Of a DNA stretch of 64,000 nucleotides, positions 39,101-54,100 are shown one piece after another. Origin of the DNA: Lamellibrachia satsuma (taxonomy: Eukaryota; Annelida; Polychaeta; Sabellida; Siboglinidae); NCBI GenBank assembly GCA_033239005.1, contig BSQZ01000015.1, positions 6,389,001-6,453,000 on the forward strand, given 5' to 3'. The position numbers were made by a program, and so were the translations under genes. Under the pieces are notes generated by a model. That model made no database searches. It was given only the letters and a program-made list of their open reading frames with translations, and was not told the DNA's origin. How positions within the stretch are numbered: position 1 is the first letter of the stretch; each line of letters starts with the position of its first letter.

Positions 39101-42100
39101 TATATAGTTCAATCAGTGGCCAACTATAAAAAACTTTTTGAGAGCGGTCAAAGAATATTCCTTTTTGCACACATCATATGTATATATTACAATGTGAGTA
39201 CTGATGCACTGGTAAGACATGGAGTCCTAGGTAACAATACACCATGGATGCTCATCTGAATGCAAGAGATCTCTATCAGTTTCTTCCAATTCATTTAGGA
39301 AACCTCACAGAGAACATGGTACATCACAGCCTTTTCTTGGATCATGTCCTTGACATAGTGGAAAGGCTTGTGTGCTCCAGTGAACCTCAGAGCTATGACG
39401 TCTGGATGCCAATGGCACCCTAACTTCCCTATGTCAATCAAACATACTTCTGCCAATACAAAAAACACCTGGATGAGTGACATAGGGGACAGGACTGTTG
39501 GACACCACAGTTGTGGTTTTAGGAAGACTCACTTTTTCTCTTAGCCATCTTCTTGAGTGACTCCTCCTGTTCTGTGAGCAGGACACGTTGTTGTGTCTCC
39601 AGTGCATCACTTGTCATTGGTTCGTCCGGAAACATGCTGCGCAGGTTCTGACGGGACTCAGTGTCCTCTTTAACATCCATATTTCATGTAGTCGATGGAA
39701 GATACAGGGTAAAGACATTAAATGTATTTCTAAGACTGGAACTCTTACAGGATGAAGACACTAACATTTTATACTGAGATGGTGGAACTCTTGTAGGATG
39801 AAGACACTAACCTTTATTGGTGACACTGGAACTCCTTTGTTCCTGAGATGGTGGAACTCTCATGGGATGAACATAGTAACCTTTGTTTCTGTGATCTCTC
39901 GCACCAACCAGTGTTTTGCATTTAATTAAGAAATAGTGGAACTCTTACAGGATGAAGACACTAACCTTTATTGTTGACACTGTGAGATTGGAGCAGGATG
40001 AAGACAGTAACCTTTATTGTTGACACTGTGAGATTGGAGCAGGATGAAGACACTAACCTTTATTGTTGACACTGTGAGATTGGAGCAGGATGAAGACACT
40101 AACCTTTATTGTTGACACTGTGAGATTGGAACAGGATGAAGACACTAACCTTTATTGTTGACACTGTGAGATTGGAACAGGATGAAGACACTAACCTTTA
40201 TTGTTGACACTGTGAGATTGGAACAGGATGAAGACACTCCAGCACAAGGAACACTTGTGGCCGACACAAGGTCCAGCTGAGGCGAGACCACAACATACTC
40301 TGGGTCAGCCACAGGTACACTCTGGGCCAGCACAAGGTACACCTCACGCTGGCACAAGATACCTCCCAAGTCAGCGCTGGGTAAACCTGAGGCCAGCACA
40401 AGGTACACCCGTGGTCAGTGTCTTTGTTAGTTCAAGTTGGCTCATCCTGCGATAGTTTCACAGCCTCAACAACAAAGGCCTTTGTTCTTGCTGAATGAAG
40501 ACATTTGCTTTGGTCTTTGCAATATTGGAACTCTTGCAGGATAAAGACATTAACCCTCGCTTTTCAGACTGTGAAACTCTCACAGGAAGAATCACAGGAT
40601 GTATACATTATGATTTGTTTCTGAGGTGGTGGAAGTTTTGCATGATGAAGACACTAATCTTGATTTCTAATACTATGACATTCTTGCAGGATGAAAACAC
40701 TAAACTTTGTTTCTGATATGGCAGAACTCTTGCAGGATGAAGACACTAAACTTTGTTTCTGAGATGGCAGAACTCTTGCAGGATGAAGACACTAACCTTT
40801 GTTTCTGAGATAGTGGAACTCTAGTAAGATGAAGACACTAACCTTTATTTCCGAGATTATGGAACTCTTGGAAGATGAAGACACTAACTGTATTCCTGAG
40901 ATGGTAGAACTCTTCCAGGATGAAGGCACTAACCTTTTTTCTGAGATGATGGAACTCTCACAGGATGAAGACACTAACCTTTGTTCCTGAGATAGTGGAA
41001 CTCTTGCAGGATGAAGACACTAACCTTTGTTCCTGAGATGATGGAACTCTCGCAGGTTGCTTGCAGACACATCACCTTGGCGGCGCAGACTAACGGGTTC
41101 ACCTGTTCGGGCCACTTCAAACACATCAACATTTTTCTTCCTGGAAACAGTGATTATATTTTAATGGAACCTGGTGGAAACACCGTGAATCTAGCTCTTA
41201 ATACAAAATACATACCAACATATGAACAAATTAATGACAATCAGTTATACAAGATTGTTAGCCATTAAATAAACAATAACAACTACTCAGCTAAACAACT
41301 GCAAATGACACTACCATGAGGACATTGAAATAAACCGATGCACATACGTGATGCTAACAAGTTGCCCAAACATTTGACATATGATTTGTCAACAAAAACA
41401 TTGTTTTCTCGGTACAACTAACTTGACACAAAGTAGCTAAGCATAACACATTTTACTCCGCTGTTGTATGACCAATGAATGCTGCAATTGTGACTTACAT
41501 TGGTGCTGCTGGCGGCCTCTGGTAGACTCGTGGGTCGTACACTTCAGGTTCATCCTGAAACGCACATAATGGCTGAAGAAATCATTTGTTATATGTCACA
41601 GTTACCTCAATGGCAGCTGTATGTCTGGGTACATACTAGAGCAGGGAAAGATACAGGGAAGACTTCTGATCATATCTCCATGTTCTCTACTATACAACAG
41701 ATTTCAACTGTAACATGTCAGTGTGTCAGGTATCATGCCACAAACATCCAAGGAGGTCTTTAAACAAACATCTACCTCTCAAGAATAGATATTGCTTGAT
41801 AGTTGACTGTTGATTCACAGAGCTCCTCAGTTGTTAGTGAAATGACTGAGGTAAGAAACCTGGTCGCTGAAGTTTCTGTGTAGACTCATCTGTCTTTGAA
41901 GCATTGAATCAAAACACAAACTCACATGTAAATGCTGCAATACATAAAGTGATTGTTTTGTGCAAATGTTTGACACTACTGGCCTGTCGTTGACAATGTC
42001 AGTCTGAGTGATTATCCAACACCCTCGCACCTGGCCCTTCTTGAGATCTCCTTCGATGCGCTTGCGTTCATTCAACAGTTGCTTCCTCATGTGGGCCAGC

Positions 42101-45100
42101 TGGTTGAGCACCTCGGCACCTGCGACAACAATTCTCATTCCAACCATGAGGTGGCAATACTTCAGTAGAATTCCACTTCACACATGGCAACATGTCACAG
42201 AAGGCAAAACAATGAAATTCCAATTTCACACTCCAGTTAATCTTGTAAACAAGAAAATTACATGATTTATCACCACTCAAAAATACTATATTTTAGTTGT
42301 GCTGCACATGCATTTGCAAAATTTTACGTAGATCCTGAAGTTAATGTATTTTGTATCAGCTAGATGACAGATGAACATTGGGAGGTGAATACAAACCATT
42401 ATCCCCCAGATGAGGGAGAAGGCAAAAAGATTTACTGGGGAAAATCAATCCCTTGAAGACAAGGAAATCATACAGAGAAGTTGCTCCATGCGGGAAGAAA
42501 GACATTTACCGGGAGGTTCATATATGAATCCCTATAGGAACAAGAAAACTAAATGGGAGGTCTTGATTCCATGGAGCAAGAGGGATACTTACTTGGAGGT
42601 CTTGATTCCCTGGAGGTTGAGGGGACTTAGTTGGAAGCCGGGATTCCATGGAGGAAAAGTGATACTTACTTGGAGGTAGGGGCTCCCTGGAGAAAGATGG
42701 ATATTTACTTGGCAGTCTTGATTCCCTGGAGAAAGAGGGATACTTACTTGGAGGTCTGGATTCCCCGGAGGAAGAGTGATACCTACTTGGTTGGGATTCC
42801 CTGGAGAAAGATGGATATTAACTTGGAGGTCTTGATTCCCTGGATAAAGAGGGATACTTACTTGGAGGTCGGGACTCCCTGGAGGAAGATCGCTTGGCTG
42901 GCACGGGAGGCGACTTCCTACCGACTTGCTCATCTGACACCTGTAGGGAAGACACAAGTGAAAGTATACAAGACAGGTGAAGGCATACAAGAGAGGTGAA
43001 GGTATACAAGACAGGTGAAGGTATACAAGATAGGTGAAGGCATACAAGACAGGTTAAGGCATACATGACAGGTGAAGGCATACAAAACAGGTAAAGGTAT
43101 ACACAATAAAGGTATACAAGACAGGTTAAGATATGTAAGACAGGTAAAGATATCCAAGACAGGTGAAGGAGTATACAAGAGAGGTAAAGGTATGCATGAC
43201 AGATAAAGGTATATAAAACAGGTAAACGTATACTAGACAGGTAAAGGTATATGAGACATGTGAAGGCATACAACACAGGTAAAGGTATATGAGACATGTG
43301 AAGGCATACAACACAGGTAAAGGTATATGAAACATGTGAAGGTATACAACACAGGTAAAGGTATATGAGACATGTGAATGTATACAAGACAGGTAAAGGT
43401 ATATGAGACATGTGATGGTATACAAGACAGGTAAAGGTATATGAGACATGTGATGGTATACAAGACAGGTAAAGGTATATGAGACATGTGATGGTATACA
43501 AGACAGGTAAATGTATATGAGACATGTGAAGGTATACAAGACAGGTAAAGGTAATATGAGACATGTGAAGGTATACAAGACAGGTAAAGGTTATATGAGA
43601 CATGTGAAGGTATACAAGACAGGTAAAGGTATATGATACATGTGAAGGTATACAAGACAGGTAAAGGTATATGAGAAATGTGAAGGTATACAAGACAGGT
43701 AAATGTATATGAGACATGTGATGGTATACAAGACAGGTAAATGTATATGAGACATGTGATGGTATACAAGACAGGTAAAGGTATATGAGACATGTGAAGG
43801 TATACAAGACAGGTAAAGGTATATGAGACATGTGATGGTATACAAGACAGGTAAAGGTATATGAGACATGTGAAGGTATACAAGACAGGTAAAGGTATAT
43901 GAGACATGTGAAGATATACAAGACAGGTAAATGTATATGAGACATGTGAAGGTATACAAGACAGGTAAAGGTATATGAGACATGTGATGGTATACAAGAC
44001 AGGTAAAGGTATACAAGACAGGTAAAGGTATATGAGACATGTGATGGTATACAAGACAGGTAAAGGTATACAAGACAGATGAAGATAAACCAGAAATCTG
44101 ATGACACGTCAGGAAACATAAGGTACACTGCCAGATTCAGATTGTAACTGTGTCTTACCATTTTTTCAGGGTTAGTCTTACTGCGATTTGCTGGCAGAGG
44201 CGGTGAGATGGGCCGTTCATCCTGCAATGGTAAGTTGACTTACACTGCTACAATAACAAGCTGTTTGTTTCTATGTGCACAAAGAATACAATGGTTTCAA
44301 TAACCCCATACATATACATGTATATGTTTCACATTGGTTAGTAGCAACTAAACACAATTTATTTTGTCTTTGCCACAAAAATGGTAACTTGCTCAACTTG
44401 GTGAAGTGATCAATTTCAAGTCTTGCCACACGAATTGTGAAGTGATCAAATTCTAAATTCTTACCATAAGAATGGTAAAATAATCAACACATTGAGCCCT
44501 GGCACATGGCAGGTGAAGTCAATAGCCTGTCTTAGTCATCACATTCAGTCTTGACAAATATAGTTTTTAATGTGTCCAAATATGTATGTACCCATGGTTT
44601 TGAGATGTTTCTCAACCTATTCTCGCTCTAGCTTATTCTTCATACTTGCTTAGTTGAATAAAATTTACCTTAACAAGAGATTAGTGCTTGGATAATCAAG
44701 AGTAACAACATCAATAACCGACATGCAACAGTGATGTACTGTATTTGACCTACGAAGCGTACAAGCCCTAATTAACATACACCCCCTTTTTTAATCAGAG
44801 GATTCATAATTATTGTAATTTGACTTGTGTGAAACAACTGAAGTGTCGCCATCTGGTGTTAAATATCGTCAAGAGAAAAAATTTATATACACTTATAAGA
44901 ACAGATTCCTTGACATTTTTTTCATGACCCAATTTTTTGTGAAGCGTACAGTATGCTTATTAAGTCAAATACGGTACATTGGGTGCAAGACTCCACACTG
45001 TGGGTGAATGTGCAACCTGCTGCAGACTGGAGACGCAGACTGTCAATAACTCACAACCACCAAAACATGCCACAGCAACTGCATGTGACACCCATTAATC

Positions 45101-48100
45101 AACTGCATGTGACACCCATTAATCAACTGCGTGTGACACCCCTAAATCAACTGAGGAAACGAATGAAGGAACTCATGACAATTATGACAACCATTAACCA
45201 GGAAATGTCTTCTGATTACTATAAAAACAAATATTGTGAAAAGAAATAGAATCTCTCAGGTACTCAAACCCAATGTCAGACATTGGTAATTTCAGTGGCA
45301 ACTTAACAGTTGTCTACTAGTATAAATATCCTACAAAATACAAATATGTTTTTAACTAAACATGTTGGCCATATCGTGGGTCATGAAATGTTGGACATAT
45401 GATCAGTCACAAAAAAATTGTGTTTATGAGATATGTCTTGTGCAAGGGAACTACTTACAAAATAACTAATTACAACAAGTGCCACATGGTGAAGGCAGTG
45501 AATACACACTGAACACTTGGTGAACACAGTGAATGCACACTGAACACATGGTGAACACAAAAGTGTGTAAACGAGACAAACATGTGACACAAAAACACAT
45601 GATAACACGCATAGTTGAGGAGTAGACACCCTTTCAATTGTCTCTAAATATTCTTGGCATATTTGTAAACAGGAGTTCGCTTAACTCAATGACAGATGTT
45701 TACAAAGTAGTGTGCTCTTGACATTTTCTGATGATTTTCCCCAGTGGATTGGACTTTGCATGACAATTGTACTGCCTGATGTGTGACCAGTAATTACTGT
45801 GCACACATTGTACATTGTATCATGTTGTAAGTGATGCAGCAAGTCTCAGGTCTGATCAACCACCATGTGTCCATGTTGTGTATCAAATCCTAGATGTTGT
45901 GTGTCAGTCAATCACCATGTATCTGAGCTTTCTGGCATGGCTTCCAACCAAGTTTTCCTTTTAGAAATATTCTATGAACAATGTAGAATCACAAAAGTAA
46001 AAATTTCAGTGAAACTGCCATAAGCAACGTGGGTCTCTCCACCAGGCAACAGACATGAGTTGGTGAAAGTAACATCTAGCCACAGCGTGACTAGTGAAGC
46101 AAAAGTGAAAGTGGTACACGTAGCAAAACTTATTTCTACCAAGCAGAATGAAGCACAAACAACAGCCAACGACAAGTTGCGTTACCATCATCCCAGCAGT
46201 TGGATCCTTCGCCAACAGGGCGGGAACTGGGGGAGATCTCGGGGGAGGAAACTCTTCCCTTTCATCTTTAGCCCTCAGTGTAGGGATAGGAGGGGAGGGC
46301 GGGTGCTGCACCACAGCAAGGGTGGGTATAGGGGGTGACTGGGGTGGTGGCTGGGAATATCTGCCAAGTCTTGACTGGATGCTTGGGGAGGGTGGCTGGA
46401 AAGATAGTGTTAGTCAATGTTAATCAATATATGAATGGGGGTAGGGTAACAGAACTAAATTTGAACAACTACAGTGAAACATCTCAGATAAACTAGCACA
46501 GAACACTCTGTGGAAGTAAACTGGCCAAGAATGTGACAAACAATCACCAACATCTGTTATTTAGTTAGTCAAATGTCAGTATCAATATCACTGGCTACAA
46601 TACATGTGTTTCACTGCAGTTGTTATGTATAGTTAACTATGTACCATTAACTATGTACAGTCTCACAGATGGTTCAACATCAACATTTTCACATGCATAT
46701 AAAACACGTTTTGTGAACCCCTCAAATTGACCATGTTGAACCAACCATGTTGAACCAACCATGTTGAACCACCATGTTGAACACACGTGTTAGTCAGTTC
46801 TATGACATAAAAGTTAAACCAAAATAAAAACCCTTATCCTATTAAAACACAGAACAAGAATAGCTGTAATTTCTTATGGCTCTAGTTTTAGATTTACTAT
46901 AAACTAAAAGTTATCTAACAAGTAATTACAACCCCAGTGGTGAGCTGTTAGAACATATATGTACCATCAAAGGCCTTGAACTAACACGCATGCATATCAC
47001 TAGCCTGTGACCCCCATCATACCTGAGTCTTGCTTCTAATTGGTGGTGAAACTGGTCGAGTGCTCTCTTCCTCCTCCTAAATCAGTACATGCATTTTCCG
47101 TCAGGTTGACCTGCTCTACTCTCTAGACTGGGGCTAATGTCTGACCATGTAGCTGGCACCAGAAGCATCATGCAACCACACCATGCCTCAAAGCAAGCGT
47201 CGACTACTAACAACTGAGACCAATTGCTCAGTCGTTTGAGCTGTTGCACAAGAGCATTAAAACTGTTCTCTTGGACTGGCTTCTTTGTTAGAACGCTGTG
47301 GCACCAGAACTACTTGTATTTACAATTAACTGCTACTAAATCGGTATCACTAAATATCGACTATAAATTAGGTATACACAGAGCATGTACATATTGTGGG
47401 AGACCTTCAGTGCATCATGTGTGCATGTATAATGTGTCCTGTAGCATCCATTCTGTGCACTCTTGTAACTCATCCAACATCCCTGTTTGGAGGCAACAGG
47501 AGTGGGACAACTCACCTTGCGTCTTTGTTGTTCTTCCTCCCGTTTCTTCCTTACTTCCTCCTGCCTTTTCTCCTCAGCCTCTCTCTGTGTCCTCTCTACC
47601 TCCTTCCTACGTTCCTCCTGAACTTTCTTCAACTGTTCCTGTTGTCTCTGTGCCTATCAGGTATACTTGATTGATGGATATATGTGACAATGGTGCACTC
47701 AAGTCAATCAACATATGTCTTCCATAAGTAACTGTCAGATTTATGGAGATATGAACAGACAACACACTGAGATTTTGCATAATAATGATAATAACAACAC
47801 TTTTCTGACAAAGTATATTTCATAAATCATCAAATGAAAACAGAAAGACAGCAATAAATATGAATCAAACTACTAACTAACAACAGAAATTAAACAGCTG
47901 CCTCAGTCAGTCATTTTAATTATAATTGTTTTTTTTAATGTATTTTATTCAGTATGTGCTGATAAAGCATGCACACACGCACGCACGCACGCACGCATGC
48001 ATGCATGCACACATCGAAACATACAGATGTATAATTATGTACTCATGCACTGCCTAGAGCCAAGGCCAGATGTGATGCTGTGTAATGACAGATGTGATGC

Positions 48101-51100
48101 TGTGTGATGACAGAGGTGATGCTGTGTGATGACAGATGTGATGCTGTGTGATGACACAGGTGATGACAGAGGTGATGCTGTGTTATGATAGATGTGATGC
48201 TGTGTGATGACACAGGTGATGCTGTGTGATGACAGTGTGGATGCTGTGTGATGACAGAGGTGATGTTGTGTGATGACAGATGTGATGCTGTGTGATGACA
48301 GAGGTGATGCTGTGTTATGACAGATGTGATGCTGTGTGATGACACAGGTGATGCTGTGTGATGACAGAGGGGATGCTGTGTGATGACAGAGGTGATGCTG
48401 TGTGATGACAGATGTGATGCTGTGTGATGACAGAGGTGCTGGAGCAGTAGGGAAGAGCTTACCTCCTCCTGTTTCTCCCGATCCTTTCTCTTCTCCTGCT
48501 CCAGCTGCTCCTGCATCTTCCTGTTCTCATCCTCAATCTTCTGCATAAGTCGCTCATCCTCGAGCTGCTGCTGCCTCCGCTCCTCTTCCTGCTTCCTCTT
48601 CTTGTCCTCAATCTACAACACCAGCCTCTATACTACGACACCAGCCTCTATACTACGACACAGTATCCTGCTTCCTCTTCTTGTCCTCAATCTACAACAC
48701 CAGCCTCTATACTGTGACACCAGCCTCTATACTGTGACACAAGCCTTTCTACTATGACACAAGCCTCTATAATATAACACTTGCCTCTATACTATGACAC
48801 CAGCCTCTATACTATGACACAGGGATATTCACACTTTCGCAGGTTACCCAATCTAATAATCAAAGTAAATTATTCCCATCATTTTAACAAAAATACACTC
48901 TTTTATTAAACCATCTGCATATCTTACTTCAAGTATTCACACACTACAGATTTGTATATCAATGAACCTGATACAAACTGGGCTAAATTAACTGAGGAGG
49001 GACTTTCTACATTAGTCCATCAAGGCACAATAGTTTCTACATTAGTCCACCAAGGCACAATAGTTTCTACATTAGTTCACCAAGGCACAATAGTTTCTAC
49101 AATAGTCCATCAAAGCACAATAGTTTCTACATTAGTCCATCAAGGCACAATAGTTTCTACATTAGTCTATCAAGGCACAATAGTTTCTACATTAGTTCAC
49201 CAAGGCACAATAGTTTCTACATTAGTACACCAAGGCACAATAGTTTCTACATTAGTACACCAAGGCACAATAGTTTCTACATTAGTCCACCAAGGCACAA
49301 TAGTTTCTACATTAGTCCACCAAGGCACAATACTTTCTACATTAGTCCACCAAGGCACAATAGTTTCTACAATAGTCCATCAAGGCACAATAGTTTCTAC
49401 ATTAGTCCACCAAGGCACAATAGTTTCTACATTAGTACACCAAGGCACAATAGTTTCTACATTAGTACATCAAGGCACAATAGTTTCTACATTAGTACAC
49501 CAAGGCACAATAGTTTCTACATTAGTCCACCAGGCACAATAGTTTCTACATTAGTACATCAAGACACAATAGTCCCAACAATAGTCCATCAAGGCAAAAT
49601 AGTTTCTACATTAGTCCATCAAGGCACAATAGTCAACTGTTTGTTTTCATGAGCATCACCGACTCTTTGATCACTTCTTTTACATATATTCTATATTAAA
49701 GTACATTTATGAGTTACCCCATAGCAATGACTCTATGATATTACTATTTAACCTGCTGATATGTGGCCCACAGTCATGTATTGATGTACTATTTTTTTAA
49801 GTTTATAATTAATTAAGTAAAGTGCTTTTTAAGGATATTGCATTATATAGGAATTTTAGATTACTATTATTACACGTAGCCCCAAAGCTATGTACAGAAG
49901 TTATTAAAACAACCCATATTTGTGAAACCTGCAGACACTGTAATTGAACGCACAAACCAAACTGTTGACAGCAATGGCACTGTTACCTGTCTGCGAAGGT
50001 CATCCTGGTACTTCTGCTGAGCAGTCTTCTGTACCTCCGTCTGACAAACAATAGGACATCCAGTCAGTCTTACCCCACTGTCTCACCAGATTCATCATAT
50101 GCCTTCATACAATCATCTTTCATTCACAGGTGTTTTCCATGCATAGATATGTAGGGGATGTGACTATCTCCAAAAATTAAGCAACTTCAACTTCATATTT
50201 AAGTGAAATTTCGCAGACTTTACAATTCTGGCAAACACTGACTTTCAACAAAAGGAATTTTTTATAGAATCACTTTATTTCTTTTCCAATACAACTCACG
50301 ACTCTGTATTAGCCACATATAAAATATTACTCAAGCCACATTTTATATACATATAAAATGTGGCTAGTCATGTTTAACCTGATTTAATCTGTGTTGACTA
50401 TAACTCATAACACACTATTATGTGACACAATACCAAACTGTGCTATAAGTACACTACATAAAATAGTGTTTTCAGCTACAGAAAATGTATCTAAATAATT
50501 ATCACTTGCTATTCAGTTTACTCTGAAAGTTTGTTATAAGAACCACAATAGCAATGAATTAATAATATTTCTATACATTTCACAAATATTTTATGTATAC
50601 ATCAAGTCCTTGTGTATATCGGTAACTGGAGTTAATCTATGGAATTTGTTGGATTATAGATCAACCAGTTGTAATAATTAATGTACGACTGTTAACAAGT
50701 TGTATAAAAAAGAATATTCAATCATGAATTACTTACCGGTAGATTGTGTTGTAGTTAGATATTATTCATTGTGTAACAATTAGGAAATTAAGATACATGA
50801 CATTTTCAGCATTGCGGTTTTAATATTAGCTTAGATCAATCATATAGTTGGCGAATGCTAGGGAAGCTTCACATATCTTTTTGCTTCTGCTTTTCCTTTA
50901 TTTAGCATGTTCAAAGAAATCAACATAAATTTATATGATGATGCTGGAAATAAATTTATTATTATTATTATTATTATTGTAATCTTAAACAGCACTCGAC
51001 AGATGTCAGATCACACTGGGAGTTGAACTTGATGCATACAGCAATCATGTCACAAAACAAGGTGGATTAACAAGGGGCAAGCATGAGATCTTACCATGCC

Positions 51101-54100
51101 ATCACCAAGGATGCGCATCAGAGACGAACCACGGGCATACTGCTGGTCTTGCGGCAGCCCGCCCTCGGCCACAGGCGGCGACAGCGCCGCCTGCTGGCTC
51201 ATGACAGGAGCAGCAGGTGGCGCCACCACACTGGGACGAGGTGTGATGGGCTTAATGCCGGTGAAGTTGGTCGGATCTCGCCACTTCTCTTCGTTGTCGA
51301 GGTGCATCATTCGCAGGTTGGCTGTTTGTGAGGATAAAACAGAACATGTGTATGGATGGAATATGTGCTTCCATTTTCACTGAGAACTAGCGATAGATTG
51401 GTCAACACAATAGGCCAGTGTTTAAAACATATTCACAGATGGTTCCAAGATGACATCAAAACATATCTGAGGAAGCACTGCATAAATACTATTATCTGAT
51501 ACAAGATACACTTTCATTTCAGTGAAAGGACATCCACAAGAAACCTGGCGTTTGTCTTAAGATACAGCATGCTATGGTGAAACTCGACAATCATCGGAAG
51601 ACAACATGCAGCCATCTGATAGCAAGCCACACCACAATGAAGGAGATATGTCATACGCATGCAGAGAAATGTTGACAACATCGAGAGAATTCATTGCAAA
51701 ACACATGCAAGTTGATAGCAAGACTGAGAGATACCGAACTATTTTACTATCACCCCACATTACAACATATGAAAGTTAAGACTGAGATAAACTGAACTAA
51801 TCTAGTACCACCCCACATTACAACATATAATAGTTAAGACTGAGATATACTGAACTGTTCTACTATCACTCCACATTACAACATATAATAGTTAGTCAGA
51901 TGACAACAGGCATGCAGAAACACAAGATATATGTTGTGTAACCAGCTCCAATCCCAGGGAACACCCATCATAATATCCTGTCGGACTCCTAAGGATACCC
52001 ATTATTACACCCTGTCGGATTCCAATCCTAGGGATACCCATCATTACACCTTGTTAGGTTCCAATCCCAGGTATACCCACCATTACACCATGTAGGGCTC
52101 CAATCTCAGGGATACCCATCATTACACCCTGTAGGGCTCCAATCTCAGGGATACCCATCATTACACCTTGTAGGGCTCCAATCCAGGGGATACCCATCAT
52201 TACAACTTGTAGGGCTCCAATATCAGGGATATCATCATAACACCTTGTAGAGCTCCAATCTCAGGGACACCCATCATTACACTTTGTAGAGCTCAAATCC
52301 CAGCGATATCCATCATTACACCTTGTCAGGCTCCAATCCAGGGGATACCCATCATTACAACTTGTAGGGCTCCAATCTCAGGGACACCCATCACTACACC
52401 ATCTTACAACTGGGGGGGGGTGAACTGCCAGCTGACAGCAGATGCTACAAAGGCCTGAAAGAAAGAAGCTTTCAGGAGCAACAGATTATAACTTACAGTG
52501 CACTATACTAACAGCAGCTGACAAACCAGAACACGTGGAGAACATCCACAATTTTCTTTCTTTCACAGGCTCAAAATTGCAAAGGTGTCAGTAAATATTT
52601 TATTTTTCTTGCAATGCAGAAAACTTGTATCATGGGCTTGTGGTTATATAACTGATGGCAAATCTTCAATATCATCCGGAGTTTCAATTTTACAGGGTCT
52701 TTTGCAAGTTGTGAGAATATTATGAAAGTTATGTGGAAAACTAAAAACGTCAATTACTTACACTGCAGTGTCATTACATGTTAATTGCTATCTAAATGAT
52801 ATATTAAAATGATAAGTGTTCTGCTGTTTGATCTGGCTTGCCAACTACACAAGAAACACAGAATCAAACTGGTGAATTAGATGTAACAACAGCCACATGC
52901 AAGTTGTCTGTAATACAAAGTGGAGAGTTTCAAGACGAACCCATTTCTCCCGCAATGGCAGCTGCATTTTGTTCAGCCTCTCTTGCGGCAGCTGCCTGCT
53001 TCCTATTGGCTGCAATATGACCACCAGGTGGCAGGATAGTATCACGCAAAACAACTACATGACGAATACCATTAGCAGACTGATTACATCCCACCATTCA
53101 GGATACTGAAAGATTTACATTGCATTGGGAGATGGAACGCTCTGGACAGACTCTGGAAAGCCACCCACAGGTGCATGAGAGAACTATTCACATAATAGAA
53201 ACCTTCTCTGACACAATAACATCCACCAATCAGAATACATTTTATCCAAATGTTTGTGTAATTGGGCAAAATAAGTGATTTCACATGACCAGCCTGCCAA
53301 GGTATTAAGATTGCAGGCTCAAACCCACAAGTATCATAAATCTGTTGGTTCACAGACACACAGCAAATTTATAAGTTCGCAAATTTGCATGCTAAAAAAA
53401 CATTATAGTTTGCGGGCTAACATTAACCCACTTAATTCATAAGTTTGCAGGCTCGGACAAACCTACAAAATTTATAAGCCTGCTGGCTCAGACCTACCAA
53501 CTTTATTAGGATGAAAGCTCGCACAAACCTACCAAATTCGTAAGTCAGCAAGCACCAGCATGTGAAGACATCCATATTTGTATCTACTTACTGACAAGAT
53601 TTCCATCAGCATCTCTGACTGGGGCCCCTCCACCCCCTTTGCCAAAGGGGTCGTAAATCTTCAGCTGTTCCTCCATCTTCATATTGTATCTGCCGAGAGA
53701 AAAATAATGTTCCTTATCAATTAGTTGCTCCTAAACATGCACAGGGGGAATGAAGCTTATGACAGACAGACATTACGGATTGGAACCAATATTCAGAATT
53801 GAGAAAAAATTTGCAAAATAAAATGCTTGAAGCTGATTACATAGGGAATGTCTGTCCACCACACTTGAAGTTTGTTGTGTTGTGTCCATGTCTGTGTGTG
53901 GTTTTGTGCGTGCGTGCATGTGTGCGTGCAGAAGCTATACATAATTACATTACAACTTGCTTAACATGAACTTCAATAAAACAAATACCCATCATAACTT
54001 CAACTGGGGCCACATCGTCACAATACCTTTACTGATGCAATACACAGATTTAACAAAAAATTTTGATAATTTTAAATTTATCCCCTGGTCCTCTAATGTT

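Noticed and set aside
45661..45700. ggagttcgcttaactcaatg resembling the end of the MITE at 21560
   Set aside because: Only one end is recognisable, with no partner or TA pair.
48952..49542. 196-residue plus-strand frame with a TLVHQGTIVS repeat
   Set aside because: A 30-bp minisatellite without stops; no homology or splice context.
52845..53054. Possible extra CSPP1 exon (PIGSRQLPQERLNKMQ region)
   Set aside because: Exon 53592-53689 ends in phase 1 and joins 51095-51321 directly with conserved sequence; this frame does not fit.
53592..53595. Alternative donor gtcagt at 53594-53595 for the GKGGGGAP exon
   Set aside because: It would end in phase 0 and break the frame of the next exon; gtaagt four bases on fits the phase and consensus.
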